11,725 bases of DNA from an uncultured Clostridia bacterium. GTDB taxonomy: Bacteria > Bacillota > Clostridia > Oscillospirales > Oscillospiraceae. The stretch spans positions 1 to 11,725 of the forward strand of contig CALERM010000244.1 of NCBI GenBank assembly GCA_937907715.1. The letters are read 5' to 3'. Shown here piece by piece: positions 1 through 6,904 of the stretch. Below the pieces are notes generated by a model. It was not told where the DNA came from, did no database searches, and was given only the letters and a program-made list of their open reading frames with translations. A program made the translations under genes and the position numbers. How positions within the stretch are numbered: the stretch's first letter is position 1; each line of letters opens with the position of its first letter.

Positions 1-105
1 GCAGAGGACAGCGAAAAAAAGTCCAGCTGGCTGTTTTCCCGGCTGGTTGATTTAAATGAGCTCTCTTCCATTACGGTCGACGGCGTGACCTATCCGCTGA
101 AATAA
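1..105 (+). CDS. C-terminal end of an unidentified protein (5' truncated by window edge)
   Basis: An open frame runs from the first base to a TAA stop and gives 34 residues, ending in ITVDGVTYPLK. The frame is supported by a strong intrinsic terminator starting 10 bases after the stop. The visible tail is mixed polar and hydrophobic, with no membrane segment or motif I can assign. The neighbouring gene reads in the opposite direction, so this belongs to a different transcription unit and says nothing about the locus to its right. I do not recognise the protein. Confidence 0.7.
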   Translation, partial: AEDSEKKSSWLFSRLVDLNELSSITVDGVTYPLK

Positions 106-114
106 TACAGACAC

Positions 115-154
115 CGCCCGCCGCGGTACGATTGGTACTGCGGCGGGCGTTTTT
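115..154 (+). terminator. Strong rho-independent terminator
   Basis: A 15-bp stem (115-129 with 135-149) has 14 Watson-Crick pairs and one G-T wobble, a 5-base loop and then five T residues (150-154). It sits just after the TAA of the rightward partial gene and ends it. The leftward gene at 182-3445 also ends here, but the opposite strand has no T-run after the stem, so its use in that direction would be weak. Confidence 0.92.
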
Positions 155-181
155 CCTCTTTCTTTGTCTAAAAAGCGCTGA

Positions 182-3100
182 TCAGAACGTATCTTTGACC
201 TGCTCGAAGGCGTAGATACGGAAATCGTTGGGGCTGAGCTTCTTTGCCGCCTCGATCTCCTGCTGCGCCTGCTCGCGGTGTCCGAGTCCCAGAAGCCCGT
301 AGGCGCGCAGAATATGACCGCTCACGGTATTGATCTTCACGATGTCGTATTCAAACGGCATCGGCGTCGGTGCGCCAACGCCATAGTAGGCGCGAAGATC
401 GCTGTTTTCAATCTGCGAAGACCCGGTGTCGATCATCTCGCGCAGTACCTGCTCGGCTTCGGTAAAGCGCATCAGCTTGCGAAGGGCAAGCCCGCGGAAC
501 ATCGAAAGCTCGGAGACAATCGCCTTGGGGACGGATGCCTCTTCATACGCCTTTGCCGCTTCGTCCGGATGTCCCTCGCGTGCAAGAAGGTTTCCGAGGT
601 AGAAGTAGATGTGCGCCTCCTGGTTGAACCATGTCTTCGCCTCGCCGTAGGACTTGGGAAGGTCGATGCCGTCGAGATACGCCTTGTGCGCAGCATCATT
701 CTTTCCTTCCGCGGCAAGCGCGTTGCCATAGAGCACATGCATCCAGGCGTGCTGCTTGGTGAGGTTGCCTTCTCCGCCCTCGTAGATGTGGAAGTGCTTG
801 ATCTTTGCGGCATGAATTGCCTCTTCATAGCGTCCCTGCTGGCTCAGAAGGACGATGCGGTCGAGGTAGCAGTCGTCGCGCTCGGCAAGAAGCTCGGGGT
901 ATTTGTCATACACGTCCAGACGCTCCTGCACGGAAACGTTCATGTTCTTGAGCAGCTGCTGATACTCGAAAAGCAGTCTCGGGTCATGGCGATTTTCCAG
1001 CGCCTTTTCCATGCAGACGCGCGCAGAAGCGGCGTCGCCGCGCTTGTCAAAATAGGCGAGCGCCAGATTGCGAAGCGCCTTTGCATGCTTGCCATTGCGC
1101 GTGATTGCCTGCTCCCAGAGGGCGATTGCCTCGTCATAGCGGAAGCGGTCGTACAGAAGGCTGCCGAGATAATAGCAGGCGTTCGCGTCGGCGGGGTTTT
1201 CCCCGATGGCAAAGCGCAGAACGGCGATGTCCTCGAGGCGCGCCGGGAAGCACAGACCGGTATCGAGCGCCGCGGCGGTTTTCAGGACTTTGAGCGCTTC
1301 TTCTTCGCGGGAGAGCTTGTGCAGAAGGAACGCGCGGTAATAGGCGAGCAGGGGATAGCTGCTGTTGGAAAGGTCAATCAGGCGCAGCGCGTCTTCATAG
1401 AAGCCAGCTTCCATGTAGGCACAGACGACATCGAGATAGTTTTCGGGCTTCTCGCCGAACATGGCGCGGATTTCATCTGTATTGTCCGTGAAATAGCCTG
1501 CCTCCACGCGGGACCAGAGGTCCAGAAGATCGTGCGCAGACTCGCGCTCCGAGAGTGCCTTCGCTTCATCCAGTCTTCCGAGCCTGCGCAGGATCGCTGC
1601 CTTGAGATTCACCGCGCGGCTGTTGCGGCTGCCCAGAACCAGCGCCTCTTCCAGATGCGAAAGCGCCGTGCAGTAGTCCTTGCGGCAGGCATCGATGGTG
1701 GCAAGCTGGTAGTAAGCGCCCGCTGCATAGCCATTGTTCCATGCGGCGCGGTAGAGCGCGTCATATGCTTTTTCGAGCTTTCCGAGATACTGAAGCGCCA
1801 GACCCTTGAGATAGAAGCTCTCGGTGTCCATCGGGTGCTGGTTGCGGCTCGTCAGGCGCTCAATTGCCTTGTCGCAGAAGGCGATGCAGTCTTCAAACTT
1901 TCCGTCCTTGAGCGCGAGGCGTCCCATCGCCGTGTTGCAGCGGATATCGCCCGGGTCGCGGCGCAGCGCCTCGCGGTAATAGTCGCGCGCGTCATAATTG
2001 TGCTGCTTGTACTGCTCGAGATGCAGAGCATTGATGAACAGCTCTTCGATGCTGTCGTACTCCGACGGGCGCTTGACCGGCTTGCGCGGCTCGATGGGCT
2101 GCTTCTGCCCGCGCATATAGGGCGTGTAGGAAACAAGCAGCTTGCCGGTTTCGCTGCGAAGCTCCGCCGTCAGGTTTTTGAACGCATGACCGTCCAGCGC
2201 AAGCTCACGGCTCCAGGTCTTCTCCGGCGCCATGTCGCAGGTCTCGGTGAACAGGACCGTCCCGCCATCGCGGACCGTAATCACAGCGTTCGGGAAGGAG
2301 CCGGTGACATTGAAGCCGACGTAGGCGTTTTCGCCGCGCTGCTCGAAATTCATGCAGGCGTCGATGCTCGCATTTTTGACGTCGCCGATGTCGCGCACGG
2401 GGTACCAGTACTGCTCAAACTCACGCGACTCAAAGGGAGCCAGCCACGTGAAGTCCGGCTGGTTGTCGGTATAGACGCCGGTCATCAGCTCAATGTAGGG
2501 TCCATCGTTGTCGGTCAGGTTCGAGCACCACATGTCGCCGAAATCCCCGTGACCCCAGGTCCAGAGCTTCTTGCCCGGGGAGATATGGTGGTTTGCGACC
2601 GTTGCGATACCCTTCTGGATGCCGCCGTCGTAGCCGGCGAGGAAATCCATGTCGGACTGCCCCTGCGAGACCATGAACGAGGACGGAATCTTGACCGAGT
2701 CGTAGCGCGAAAGGTCGGTGCCATCGCCGTAGTTGAACGGGCGCGCGGTGTGATAGATCCCCTTTGCAATCGGCCAGCTGATCACGGCTCTGCGGTCGTG
2801 GTCGTTCGCCCACTCGACATCGGGCGGGAAGACGGTGCGGTAGTCGTTGTTGACGGAAACCGCAAGGTTTGCCCACCACATGAAAAGCTGCGCCTGATTT
2901 GTGCGGTTATAGACGCGGACCTTTGCTTTAATGTAGCTGCGTCCGGGTTCTACCGTGATGCCGACCATGCCCTTCTGGCGGTTGAACGGCTCGACCTCGC
3001 CGACCCAGACGGTCTTGCTGCCGTCGGCGTTTTCCTCGGCGCTTGCCTCGACGGGCATAAACGTCGTCGGGCGGTGGTGCTGCGGCCAGTTGAATTCAAT

Positions 3101-3445
3101 GCCGCCGGAAATCCACGCGCCGGCAAGACCCACCAGTGCGGGCTTGATCACATGATTGCGGTAGATAAAATCATAGCTTCCGACCTTGTCATAGCCGGAT
3201 AGAATCTTGCCGCCGATGGCAGGCAGGATTTTTGTCTGGATGTATTCGTTTTCCAGCGTGTAGACCTCGTAGCTGACGTCCTTTTTTTCATCGGTAATAC
3301 CGTCCGAGTAGGGAAGCGGGTAGAGTCTTCCGGTCGCGCCCTGATAGGGCTTTTTCTCAAAGAACATCGGAAGGGCGATGGGGGGGGTGGGAATATAGGT
3401 TGGAATGTTTTCCTGCGCTCTGGTCAGCGTAACAGTATGTTTCAT
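182..3445 (-). CDS. DUF5107 domain protein with long C-terminal TPR array
   Basis: This is a 1087-residue protein. The N-terminal part (about residues 40-340) resembles the DUF5107 family, a beta-rich domain that I believe resembles the galactose-mutarotase-like sugar-binding sandwich. It is rich in aromatic and polar residues: GGIEFNWPQHHRP near residue 115, WTWGHGDFGDMW near 295 and EQYWYPVRDIG near 344. A short beta-rich linker follows. From about residue 470 to the end there are repeated TPR-like helix pairs (for example YYREALRRDPGD and ACYYLGSLLYDRFRYDEAI). I see no signal peptide or membrane segment, so it is probably cytoplasmic. The ATG at 3443-3445 is chosen because AGGAGGA lies 5 bases upstream; an ATG 11 codons earlier has no such site and would include the leader palindrome. 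Its exact role is unknown. Carbohydrate binding or processing is inferred from the fold and the neighbouring sugar-transport and dehydrogenase genes. Confidence 0.9.
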   Translation of the reverse strand: MKHTVTLTRAQENIPTYIPTPPIALPMFFEKKPYQGATGRLYPLPYSDGITDEKKDVSYEVYTLENEYIQTKILPAIGGKILSGYDKVGSYDFIYRNHVIKPALVGLAGAWISGGIEFNWPQHHRPTTFMPVEASAEENADGSKTVWVGEVEPFNRQKGMVGITVEPGRSYIKAKVRVYNRTNQAQLFMWWANLAVSVNNDYRTVFPPDVEWANDHDRRAVISWPIAKGIYHTARPFNYGDGTDLSRYDSVKIPSSFMVSQGQSDMDFLAGYDGGIQKGIATVANHHISPGKKLWTWGHGDFGDMWCSNLTDNDGPYIELMTGVYTDNQPDFTWLAPFESREFEQYWYPVRDIGDVKNASIDACMNFEQRGENAYVGFNVTGSFPNAVITVRDGGTVLFTETCDMAPEKTWSRELALDGHAFKNLTAELRSETGKLLVSYTPYMRGQKQPIEPRKPVKRPSEYDSIEELFINALHLEQYKQHNYDARDYYREALRRDPGDIRCNTAMGRLALKDGKFEDCIAFCDKAIERLTSRNQHPMDTESFYLKGLALQYLGKLEKAYDALYRAAWNNGYAAGAYYQLATIDACRKDYCTALSHLEEALVLGSRNSRAVNLKAAILRRLGRLDEAKALSERESAHDLLDLWSRVEAGYFTDNTDEIRAMFGEKPENYLDVVCAYMEAGFYEDALRLIDLSNSSYPLLAYYRAFLLHKLSREEEALKVLKTAAALDTGLCFPARLEDIAVLRFAIGENPADANACYYLGSLLYDRFRYDEAIALWEQAITRNGKHAKALRNLALAYFDKRGDAASARVCMEKALENRHDPRLLFEYQQLLKNMNVSVQERLDVYDKYPELLAERDDCYLDRIVLLSQQGRYEEAIHAAKIKHFHIYEGGEGNLTKQHAWMHVLYGNALAAEGKNDAAHKAYLDGIDLPKSYGEAKTWFNQEAHIYFYLGNLLAREGHPDEAAKAYEEASVPKAIVSELSMFRGLALRKLMRFTEAEQVLREMIDTGSSQIENSDLRAYYGVGAPTPMPFEYDIVKINTVSGHILRAYGLLGLGHREQAQQEIEAAKKLSPNDFRIYAFEQVKDTF

Positions 3446-3450
3446 ACGTT

Positions 3451-3457
3451 TCCTCCT
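3451..3457 (-). promoter_or_regulatory. Ribosome binding site fixing the DUF5107-TPR start
   Basis: On the minus strand this reads AGGAGGA, 5 bases before the ATG at 3443-3445. It decides in favour of that start over the in-frame ATG 33 bases upstream. Confidence 0.85.
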
Positions 3458-3460
3458 GTG

Positions 3461-3479
3461 CTTGCCGCACGTGTGCAAG
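3461..3479. promoter_or_regulatory. Operator-like palindrome in the leader of the DUF5107-TPR gene
   Basis: CTTGCCGCACGTGTGCAAG is an inverted repeat centred on CACGTG, with one bulged C and one G-T pair. It falls about 10-30 bases downstream of the predicted start of transcription on the minus strand and just before the ribosome site, where a repressor would block transcription. Which protein binds is unknown. The adjacent divergent regulator is the first candidate. Confidence 0.4.
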
Positions 3480-3496
3480 TTTTTCCTGATGCTTTG

Positions 3497-3525
3497 ATTG
3501 TAGAGCAGACTGCTTTTTCAGACAA
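3497..3525 (-). promoter_or_regulatory. Sigma-A type promoter for the DUF5107-TPR gene
   Basis: On the minus strand a -35 TTGTCT (3520-3525) and a -10 TACAAT (3497-3502) are separated by 17 bases. The -10 matches 5 of 6 consensus bases and the -35 matches 4 of 6. Transcription would begin near 3490 and give a leader of about 45 bases. Confidence 0.65.
3504..3514. promoter_or_regulatory. Perfect 11-bp palindrome inside the promoter spacer
   Basis: AGCAGACTGCT is a perfect inverted repeat with a one-base centre. It lies between the -35 and -10 boxes of the minus-strand promoter, a position used by repressors and by MerR-like activators. It is a candidate operator; no matching known regulator motif is recognised. 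Confidence 0.4.
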
Positions 3526-3570
3526 GCCAAAAAAGTTCGTGTTTTTTGAACAGAAAGTTGTACTGCCTTT

Positions 3571-3593
3571 CCAGCAAAACGCTTGTTTTCTGG
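3571..3593. promoter_or_regulatory. Inverted repeat overlapping the -35 region of the regulator gene
   Basis: CCAGCAAAAC, four bases, then GTTTTCTGG form 9 base pairs with one bulged C. The right arm covers the candidate -35 box of the rightward promoter, so a bound protein would repress the regulator gene. This would fit autoregulation, which is an inference. Confidence 0.4.
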
Positions 3594-3610
3594 TGCAGAT
3601 TTTGTATAAT
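3583..3610 (+). promoter_or_regulatory. Promoter for the PBP-like/LuxR-type regulator gene
   Basis: A perfect -10 TATAAT lies at 3605-3610. The best -35 is TTGTTT at 3583-3588, with a 16-base spacer and only 3 of 6 consensus matches. Transcription would begin near 3617, giving a leader of about 44 bases to the ATG at 3661. The weak -35 suggests that activation or regulation is needed. Confidence 0.6.
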
Positions 3611-3647
3611 ATAGATGAAAACACAAATTGACGGAAGCGACTGCTGG

Positions 3648-3654
3648 AAAGAGG
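3648..3654 (+). promoter_or_regulatory. Ribosome binding site fixing the regulator start
   Basis: AAAGAGG lies 6 bases before the ATG at 3661. An in-frame TTG at 3628 would lie only about 10 bases after the predicted transcription start and has no ribosome site, so the ATG is preferred. Confidence 0.7.
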
Positions 3655-3660
3655 TACGGT

Positions 3661-4764
3661 ATGATCCTGATTTTTGAAGATCCGAACTACGCCAAAAGCG
3701 TCTGGTGCCAGAGTCTGGTACGGGGGCTGGTCTCCGAGCTGAAGCTCAAGCGCGCGGCGTTCCGGTTCGTCTCGTCGGCGCAGGAGCTTTCAGGTGAAGT
3801 GCGCGAGGGCGATTCTGTCTATATCATCGGCTCCGGCAGCGGCTGGATTACGGCAAGCCTCGCCCTTGCCGAGCGCGCGGGCGCATACCCGATTCTGCTC
3901 AGTAACCAGACGCGCGACCAGCTGTCGATCAACTGTTCAATGGTCTGTTCGGACACTGTGGGGTCAATGAAATACGTCATCGACCAGCTGCGCCGGCTCG
4001 AAAAGCAGCGCGTGGCAATGTACGGCGTCAATCCGCGCTCTGTCGGAGATGCCAGCCGCAAAAGCGGCTTCCTGCTTGCTGCACATGCGCCCGACAGCGA
4101 TATTTTTCTCAACGACGGATCGCTGGAAAACTGCTTTCAGTCGTTTATTGCCAAAAGCCGCAGCTATGACGCCGTGATCTGCGCGAACGACTTTGCTGCG
4201 ATTTCACTTGTCCGCAAGCTCTCCGAGCGCGCGCCGGAGGAGCTGACGAGGCTTTCAATCATCGGCTGCGCCGAGACGCGGCTGACGAAGTTTTATGAGC
4301 AGTATATCGTCTCTATCCGCGTGAACTTCGAAGAATACGGAAAGGCCGCCGTGACGCTTCTCGATACGCTGCGCAAAAATCCGTTTCTGTCGAACATCGT
4401 CATGTCTATCCGATGGGACATCAGCGCGCTGCACGAGCTTCCGAAGCCCGCTCCGGCGCAGGGCGCGTCTGCCGCGCCGCATTTCCCGCAGGCGGCGGAT
4501 GCGTTCTATACCGACCAGGAGCTGACGGAGATGCTATGCATGGAGCAGCTTCTGAACGAATGCGACGAGCTGGACAATGAGATTCTGCGTCTGGCACTCG
4601 CCGGACAGGCATATGAGGACATCGCTGAACACTGCTTTGCCAACGTCAGCACCGTCAAATACCGCATGCGCAAAATGATCGGCATCTGCAAGGCGGAAAA
4701 CCGCGCAGAGCTGCTGCGTTTGGTGGAAAAGTATCTGCCGCAGATGACACAGGGCAGAGATTGA
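3661..4764 (+). CDS. Transcriptional regulator: PBP-like sensor domain with C-terminal LuxR-type HTH
   Basis: This is a 367-residue protein with no signal peptide, so it is cytoplasmic. Residues 1 to about 255 resemble the LacI/periplasmic-binding-protein type I fold. They show an alternating strand-helix pattern, with segments such as RVAMYGVNPRSVGDASRKSGF (cut here: near residues 117-137), YDAVICANDFAAISLVRKL near 169 and LSIIGCAETRLTKFY near 198, which match the hinge-and-ligand regions of LacI sensors. A Pro/Ala-rich linker (about 261-280) follows. Residues about 303-358 form a LuxR/GerE-like helix-turn-helix (DNEILRLALAGQAYEDIA, then VSTVKYRMRKM). The usual N-terminal LacI DNA-binding headpiece is missing: the protein begins directly at the first sensor strand. 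It is divergent from the DUF5107-TPR gene and probably controls that gene and itself. The ligand is unknown; a sugar-like molecule is inferred. Confidence 0.85.
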   Translation: MILIFEDPNYAKSVWCQSLVRGLVSELKLKRAAFRFVSSAQELSGEVREGDSVYIIGSGSGWITASLALAERAGAYPILLSNQTRDQLSINCSMVCSDTVGSMKYVIDQLRRLEKQRVAMYGVNPRSVGDASRKSGFLLAAHAPDSDIFLNDGSLENCFQSFIAKSRSYDAVICANDFAAISLVRKLSERAPEELTRLSIIGCAETRLTKFYEQYIVSIRVNFEEYGKAAVTLLDTLRKNPFLSNIVMSIRWDISALHELPKPAPAQGASAAPHFPQAADAFYTDQELTEMLCMEQLLNECDELDNEILRLALAGQAYEDIAEHCFANVSTVKYRMRKMIGICKAENRAELLRLVEKYLPQMTQGRD

Positions 4765-4775
4765 TCCTGAAAAGC

Positions 4776-4816
4776 AAAGAGCCGGACCTTGGAAATGCTC
4801 CGAGGTCCGGCTCTTT
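4776..4816. terminator. Bidirectional terminator between convergent regulator genes
   Basis: A perfect 14-bp stem (4776-4789 with 4803-4816) extends inward by four more pairs, one of them a wobble, to a 5-base loop. The arms carry A-rich and T-rich ends, so both strands finish the stem in CTCTTT followed by more T-rich sequence. It lies 11 bases after the TGA of the rightward regulator and abuts the TAG of the leftward AraC-type gene. Confidence 0.92.
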
Positions 4817-5650
4817 CTATGTTTCTTCGTCTTCCGGGGACCGCTTTGCAGAATGGGACCTGCGGTATTGCTGCGGCGAGACGCCGTATTTCTGTTTGAA
4901 CGCCTTGCTCATGTGAAATTCGTCGTGAAAGCCGTAGGCGGTGGCAATTTCCTGCAAGCGAAGATCCGGCTCCATGATCAGCTGGGACGCAACCATTTCG
5001 AGCTTGCGGCTTTTCTGATAGGCATAAAACGGCATGCCGACCTTTTTGTGCATGGCATTATCGAGCGTGCGCGTGCTGACATAGAGCATATCGGCAATTT
5101 CCTTTGCCGGGTAGCGCTTATGGGGCGTTGCGGTGATAATCTCAATGGCGCGCGCGGCAAGATCGCCGCTCTTCGGCGCCTGCCGGTGCTGCTCGCGGTC
5201 GAGTTCGAGAAACAGCAGACACAAAAGCGCCTGCATTCGCTCCTGCTTGTAGGGGCTGTCCAGCCAGAAGGTCTGCACCAGATCTTCAAAATATCCGTGA
5301 ATCCGCGCCGAGCCGGACATCGGCAGCAGCGTCGGAAGGCACAGACCTTCGGCATTTTCTGCGCAGTCTCCCGGCGCGCAGGTCACATGGACGCAGAAGG
5401 TTCTTGTTCCTGCGCTGCACGGAAGGCGGGTATAATGGTGCCTTCCCGCGGCAAGCAGCAGAACGTCGCCTTTTTGCAGGGCGTATTCCGTTTCGTTTTC
5501 CGTGATGCTCCAGCTGCCGTCGATCAGATAAATCAGGTCGTGCTGCGGCAGGACTCTGTCGATGTAGCGCTCGGCGGTCGGGAGCTTATAATAGTGCGCG
5601 TTTGCGGCGACAACCTGCCGCGGCGCACGCAGATCAAAAGTAAAGGACAT
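4817..5650 (-). CDS. AraC-family transcriptional regulator with cupin-like sensor
   Basis: This is a 277-residue protein of normal AraC-family length. Residues 1 to about 90 look like the small cupin sensor (DLIYLIDGSWSITENETEY near 38, GDVLLLAAGRHHY near 61). The two C-terminal helix-turn-helix motifs lie at about 180-205 (PAKEIADMLYVSTRTLDNAM) and 231-264 (LQEIATAYGFHDEFHMSKAF, then KYGVSPQQYR), the latter carrying the family signature. The ATG at 5648-5650 is the first in frame; only a weak GGAAAG lies upstream, so translation may be modest. It is divergent from the oxidoreductase operon and probably activates it, as is usual for this family when divergent to a carbohydrate operon. The effector is unknown. 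Confidence 0.92.
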   Translation of the reverse strand: MSFTFDLRAPRQVVAANAHYYKLPTAERYIDRVLPQHDLIYLIDGSWSITENETEYALQKGDVLLLAAGRHHYTRLPCSAGTRTFCVHVTCAPGDCAENAEGLCLPTLLPMSGSARIHGYFEDLVQTFWLDSPYKQERMQALLCLLFLELDREQHRQAPKSGDLAARAIEIITATPHKRYPAKEIADMLYVSTRTLDNAMHKKVGMPFYAYQKSRKLEMVASQLIMEPDLRLQEIATAYGFHDEFHMSKAFKQKYGVSPQQYRRSHSAKRSPEDEET

Positions 5651-5744
5651 GGCATTCTTTCCGTTTCATACATGTTTTCGTCCAAAACATCCATAGGAAT
5701 AACGGACGCTCCGGTATACAATGTTTGATATACAGCACAGGCAT

Positions 5745-5773
5745 ACTGTAGCACACGGGCGCTAAAAACGCAA
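5745..5773 (-). promoter_or_regulatory. Candidate promoter for the AraC-type gene
   Basis: On the minus strand TTGCGT (5768-5773) and TACAGT (5745-5750) are separated by 17 bases. Matches to consensus are moderate (4 of 6 at -10). A short inverted repeat, TACAG-N10-CTGTA (5731-5750), covers the -10 and start region and could hold a regulator. The leader would be about 90 bases. Confidence 0.4.
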
Positions 5774-5864
5774 GGATTTTGCAGAAATAATCAGGAATAT
5801 TCCGATTTTTCCAAGAAACCCACAAGAAATGCGCCCGTGGCGGAGCCTGCCGTTTTTGCGCAGG
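5754..5864 (+). repeat. Possible folded leader or operator cluster upstream of the oxidoreductase operon
   Basis: CACGGGCGC (5754-5762) and GCGCCCGTG (5831-5839) are perfect 9-bp inverted arms. They enclose 68 bases containing a small hairpin (GCAA 5770-5773 with TTGC 5779-5782) and a larger one (5789-5807). A further hairpin, CCTGC/GCAGG with a 9-base loop, lies at 5846-5864, shortly before the ribosome site at 5889. In RNA this would be a three-way junction plus one hairpin. I recognise no known riboswitch. The best upstream -10 on this strand is TACAAT (5717-5722), without a good -35, so transcription of the element is unproven. Confidence 0.3.
5789..5807. promoter_or_regulatory. Operator-like inverted repeat between araC-type gene and oxidoreductase operon
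   Basis: AATC-A-GGAATATTCC-GATT is a 9-bp inverted repeat with one extra A and a perfect GGAATATTCC core (5794-5803). It lies in the divergent intergenic region, upstream of the candidate minus-strand promoter. It could bind a dimeric regulator or form part of a folded leader. Confidence 0.35.
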
Positions 5865-5902
5865 AGAAGACACAGTCAAATAAATGATGAGGTGAAACGT
5901 GT

Positions 5903-6904
5903 ATGTATGCAATGTTACAGGGACCGGACGGCGCGCTTCGCTGGTCCGAGGTTTCCATGCCGCAGATCAAAGAAGACGAGGTGCTGCTGAAAATCTACGC
6001 AGCCGGTGTCAACCGCGCAGACCTACTGCAGCGCGCGGGGCAGTATCCGCCGCCGCCCGGCTGGCCGGACTGGTTCGGGCTGGAGGCTACGGGTGTGATT
6101 GAGGCGGTCGGAGACGCCGTCCGGCAGGAGGGAAAGTGGCACGTGGGAGATAAGGTCTGCGCGCTTCTCGGAAGCGGCGGCTACGCCGAGTATGCGGCAG
6201 TTCCGGAAGGACTCCTGATGCCCGTTCCGAAGGGACTCAGCCTTGCGCAGGCGGCGGCGCTTCCCGAGGTCTACGGCGCAGCGTATCTGTTTTTATGCAT
6301 GGAGGGAAAGATCAAGCCGGGCGATACGCTTCTCATGCAGGCTGGCGCGAGCGGACTTGCCAGCGTCATTATCCCGATGGCAAAGGCGTTCGGCGCGCGC
6401 GTCATGACGACGGTCATGAACGACGACCTGGAGCAGAAGATCCGGCATCTTCCGGCGGACCTCGTGGTCAATACCTCGCGGCAGTCGTTGAAGGACGTCA
6501 TGAAAGCCGAGCTGGACGCCGGACGCGGCGTTGATATTACGATTGACTGCCTTGGCGGTGAAACCGTCGGCGAGTGCCTGCCGTATATGAACTTCGACGG
6601 GCGCTGGATTATGATCGCGACGCTGGCGGACGATTTTACAACCGTCAACATGCGCAGCATGTACGCCCGGCGCACGCGCCTGATCGGCACGAATCTTCGC
6701 AGCCGCACACCGGCGCAGAAAAAGCAGCTTCTGTCCGAGATGACCGAGATTCTCTGGCCGAAGGTCGAAAGCGGCGAGGTCCGCCCGACCATCCACAAAA
6801 TCTTCCCGATGGCGCAGGCAGAGCAGGCGCATGAGGAAATGCGCTCCGGCAGAAGCGCGGGCAAGATGGTTCTGATTGTCCGGGAAGAAGGTGAAGCTCT
6901 ATGA
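5903..6904 (+). CDS. Zinc-free MDR oxidoreductase, quinone reductase/PIG3-like
   Basis: This is a 333-residue cytoplasmic medium-chain dehydrogenase/reductase. NRADLLQRAGQYPPPPG (about residues 37-53) and LSLAQAAALPEVYGAAY (112-128) are hallmarks of the NADPH:quinone oxidoreductase PIG3 branch, which reduces quinones or enones and lacks zinc. The Rossmann loop QAGASGLAS (146-154) has Ala153 where family members usually have Gly. The end of the second strand (VMTTVMN) has no Asp or Glu, which points to NADPH. The start is supported by GAGGTG 8 bases upstream. It is first of three genes; its TGA overlaps the next ATG by 4 bases, implying translational coupling. The quinone label follows the family only. 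In this setting the substrate may be a keto-sugar or enone intermediate. Confidence 0.88.
   Translation: MYAMLQGPDGALRWSEVSMPQIKEDEVLLKIYAAGVNRADLLQRAGQYPPPPGWPDWFGLEATGVIEAVGDAVRQEGKWHVGDKVCALLGSGGYAEYAAVPEGLLMPVPKGLSLAQAAALPEVYGAAYLFLCMEGKIKPGDTLLMQAGASGLASVIIPMAKAFGARVMTTVMNDDLEQKIRHLPADLVVNTSRQSLKDVMKAELDAGRGVDITIDCLGGETVGECLPYMNFDGRWIMIATLADDFTTVNMRSMYARRTRLIGTNLRSRTPAQKKQLLSEMTEILWPKVESGEVRPTIHKIFPMAQAEQAHEEMRSGRSAGKMVLIVREEGEAL

Noticed and set aside
278..3202. Very long open frame (974 codons) on the plus strand, opposite the DUF5107-TPR gene
   Set aside because: It is in codon register with the minus-strand gene. In that register antisense stops arise only from TTA, CTA and TCA codons, which this GC-rich gene avoids. 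It has no family resemblance, and the minus-strand gene has clear domains, a promoter and a ribosome site.
4853..5728. Open frame opposite the AraC-type gene
   Set aside because: Same in-register antisense effect. The AraC-family signature on the minus strand is unambiguous.
5714..5733. GTATA-N10-TATAC inverted repeat near the AraC-type gene
   Set aside because: The arms are only 5 bp and AT-rich, and the central bases do not pair, so it is expected by chance.
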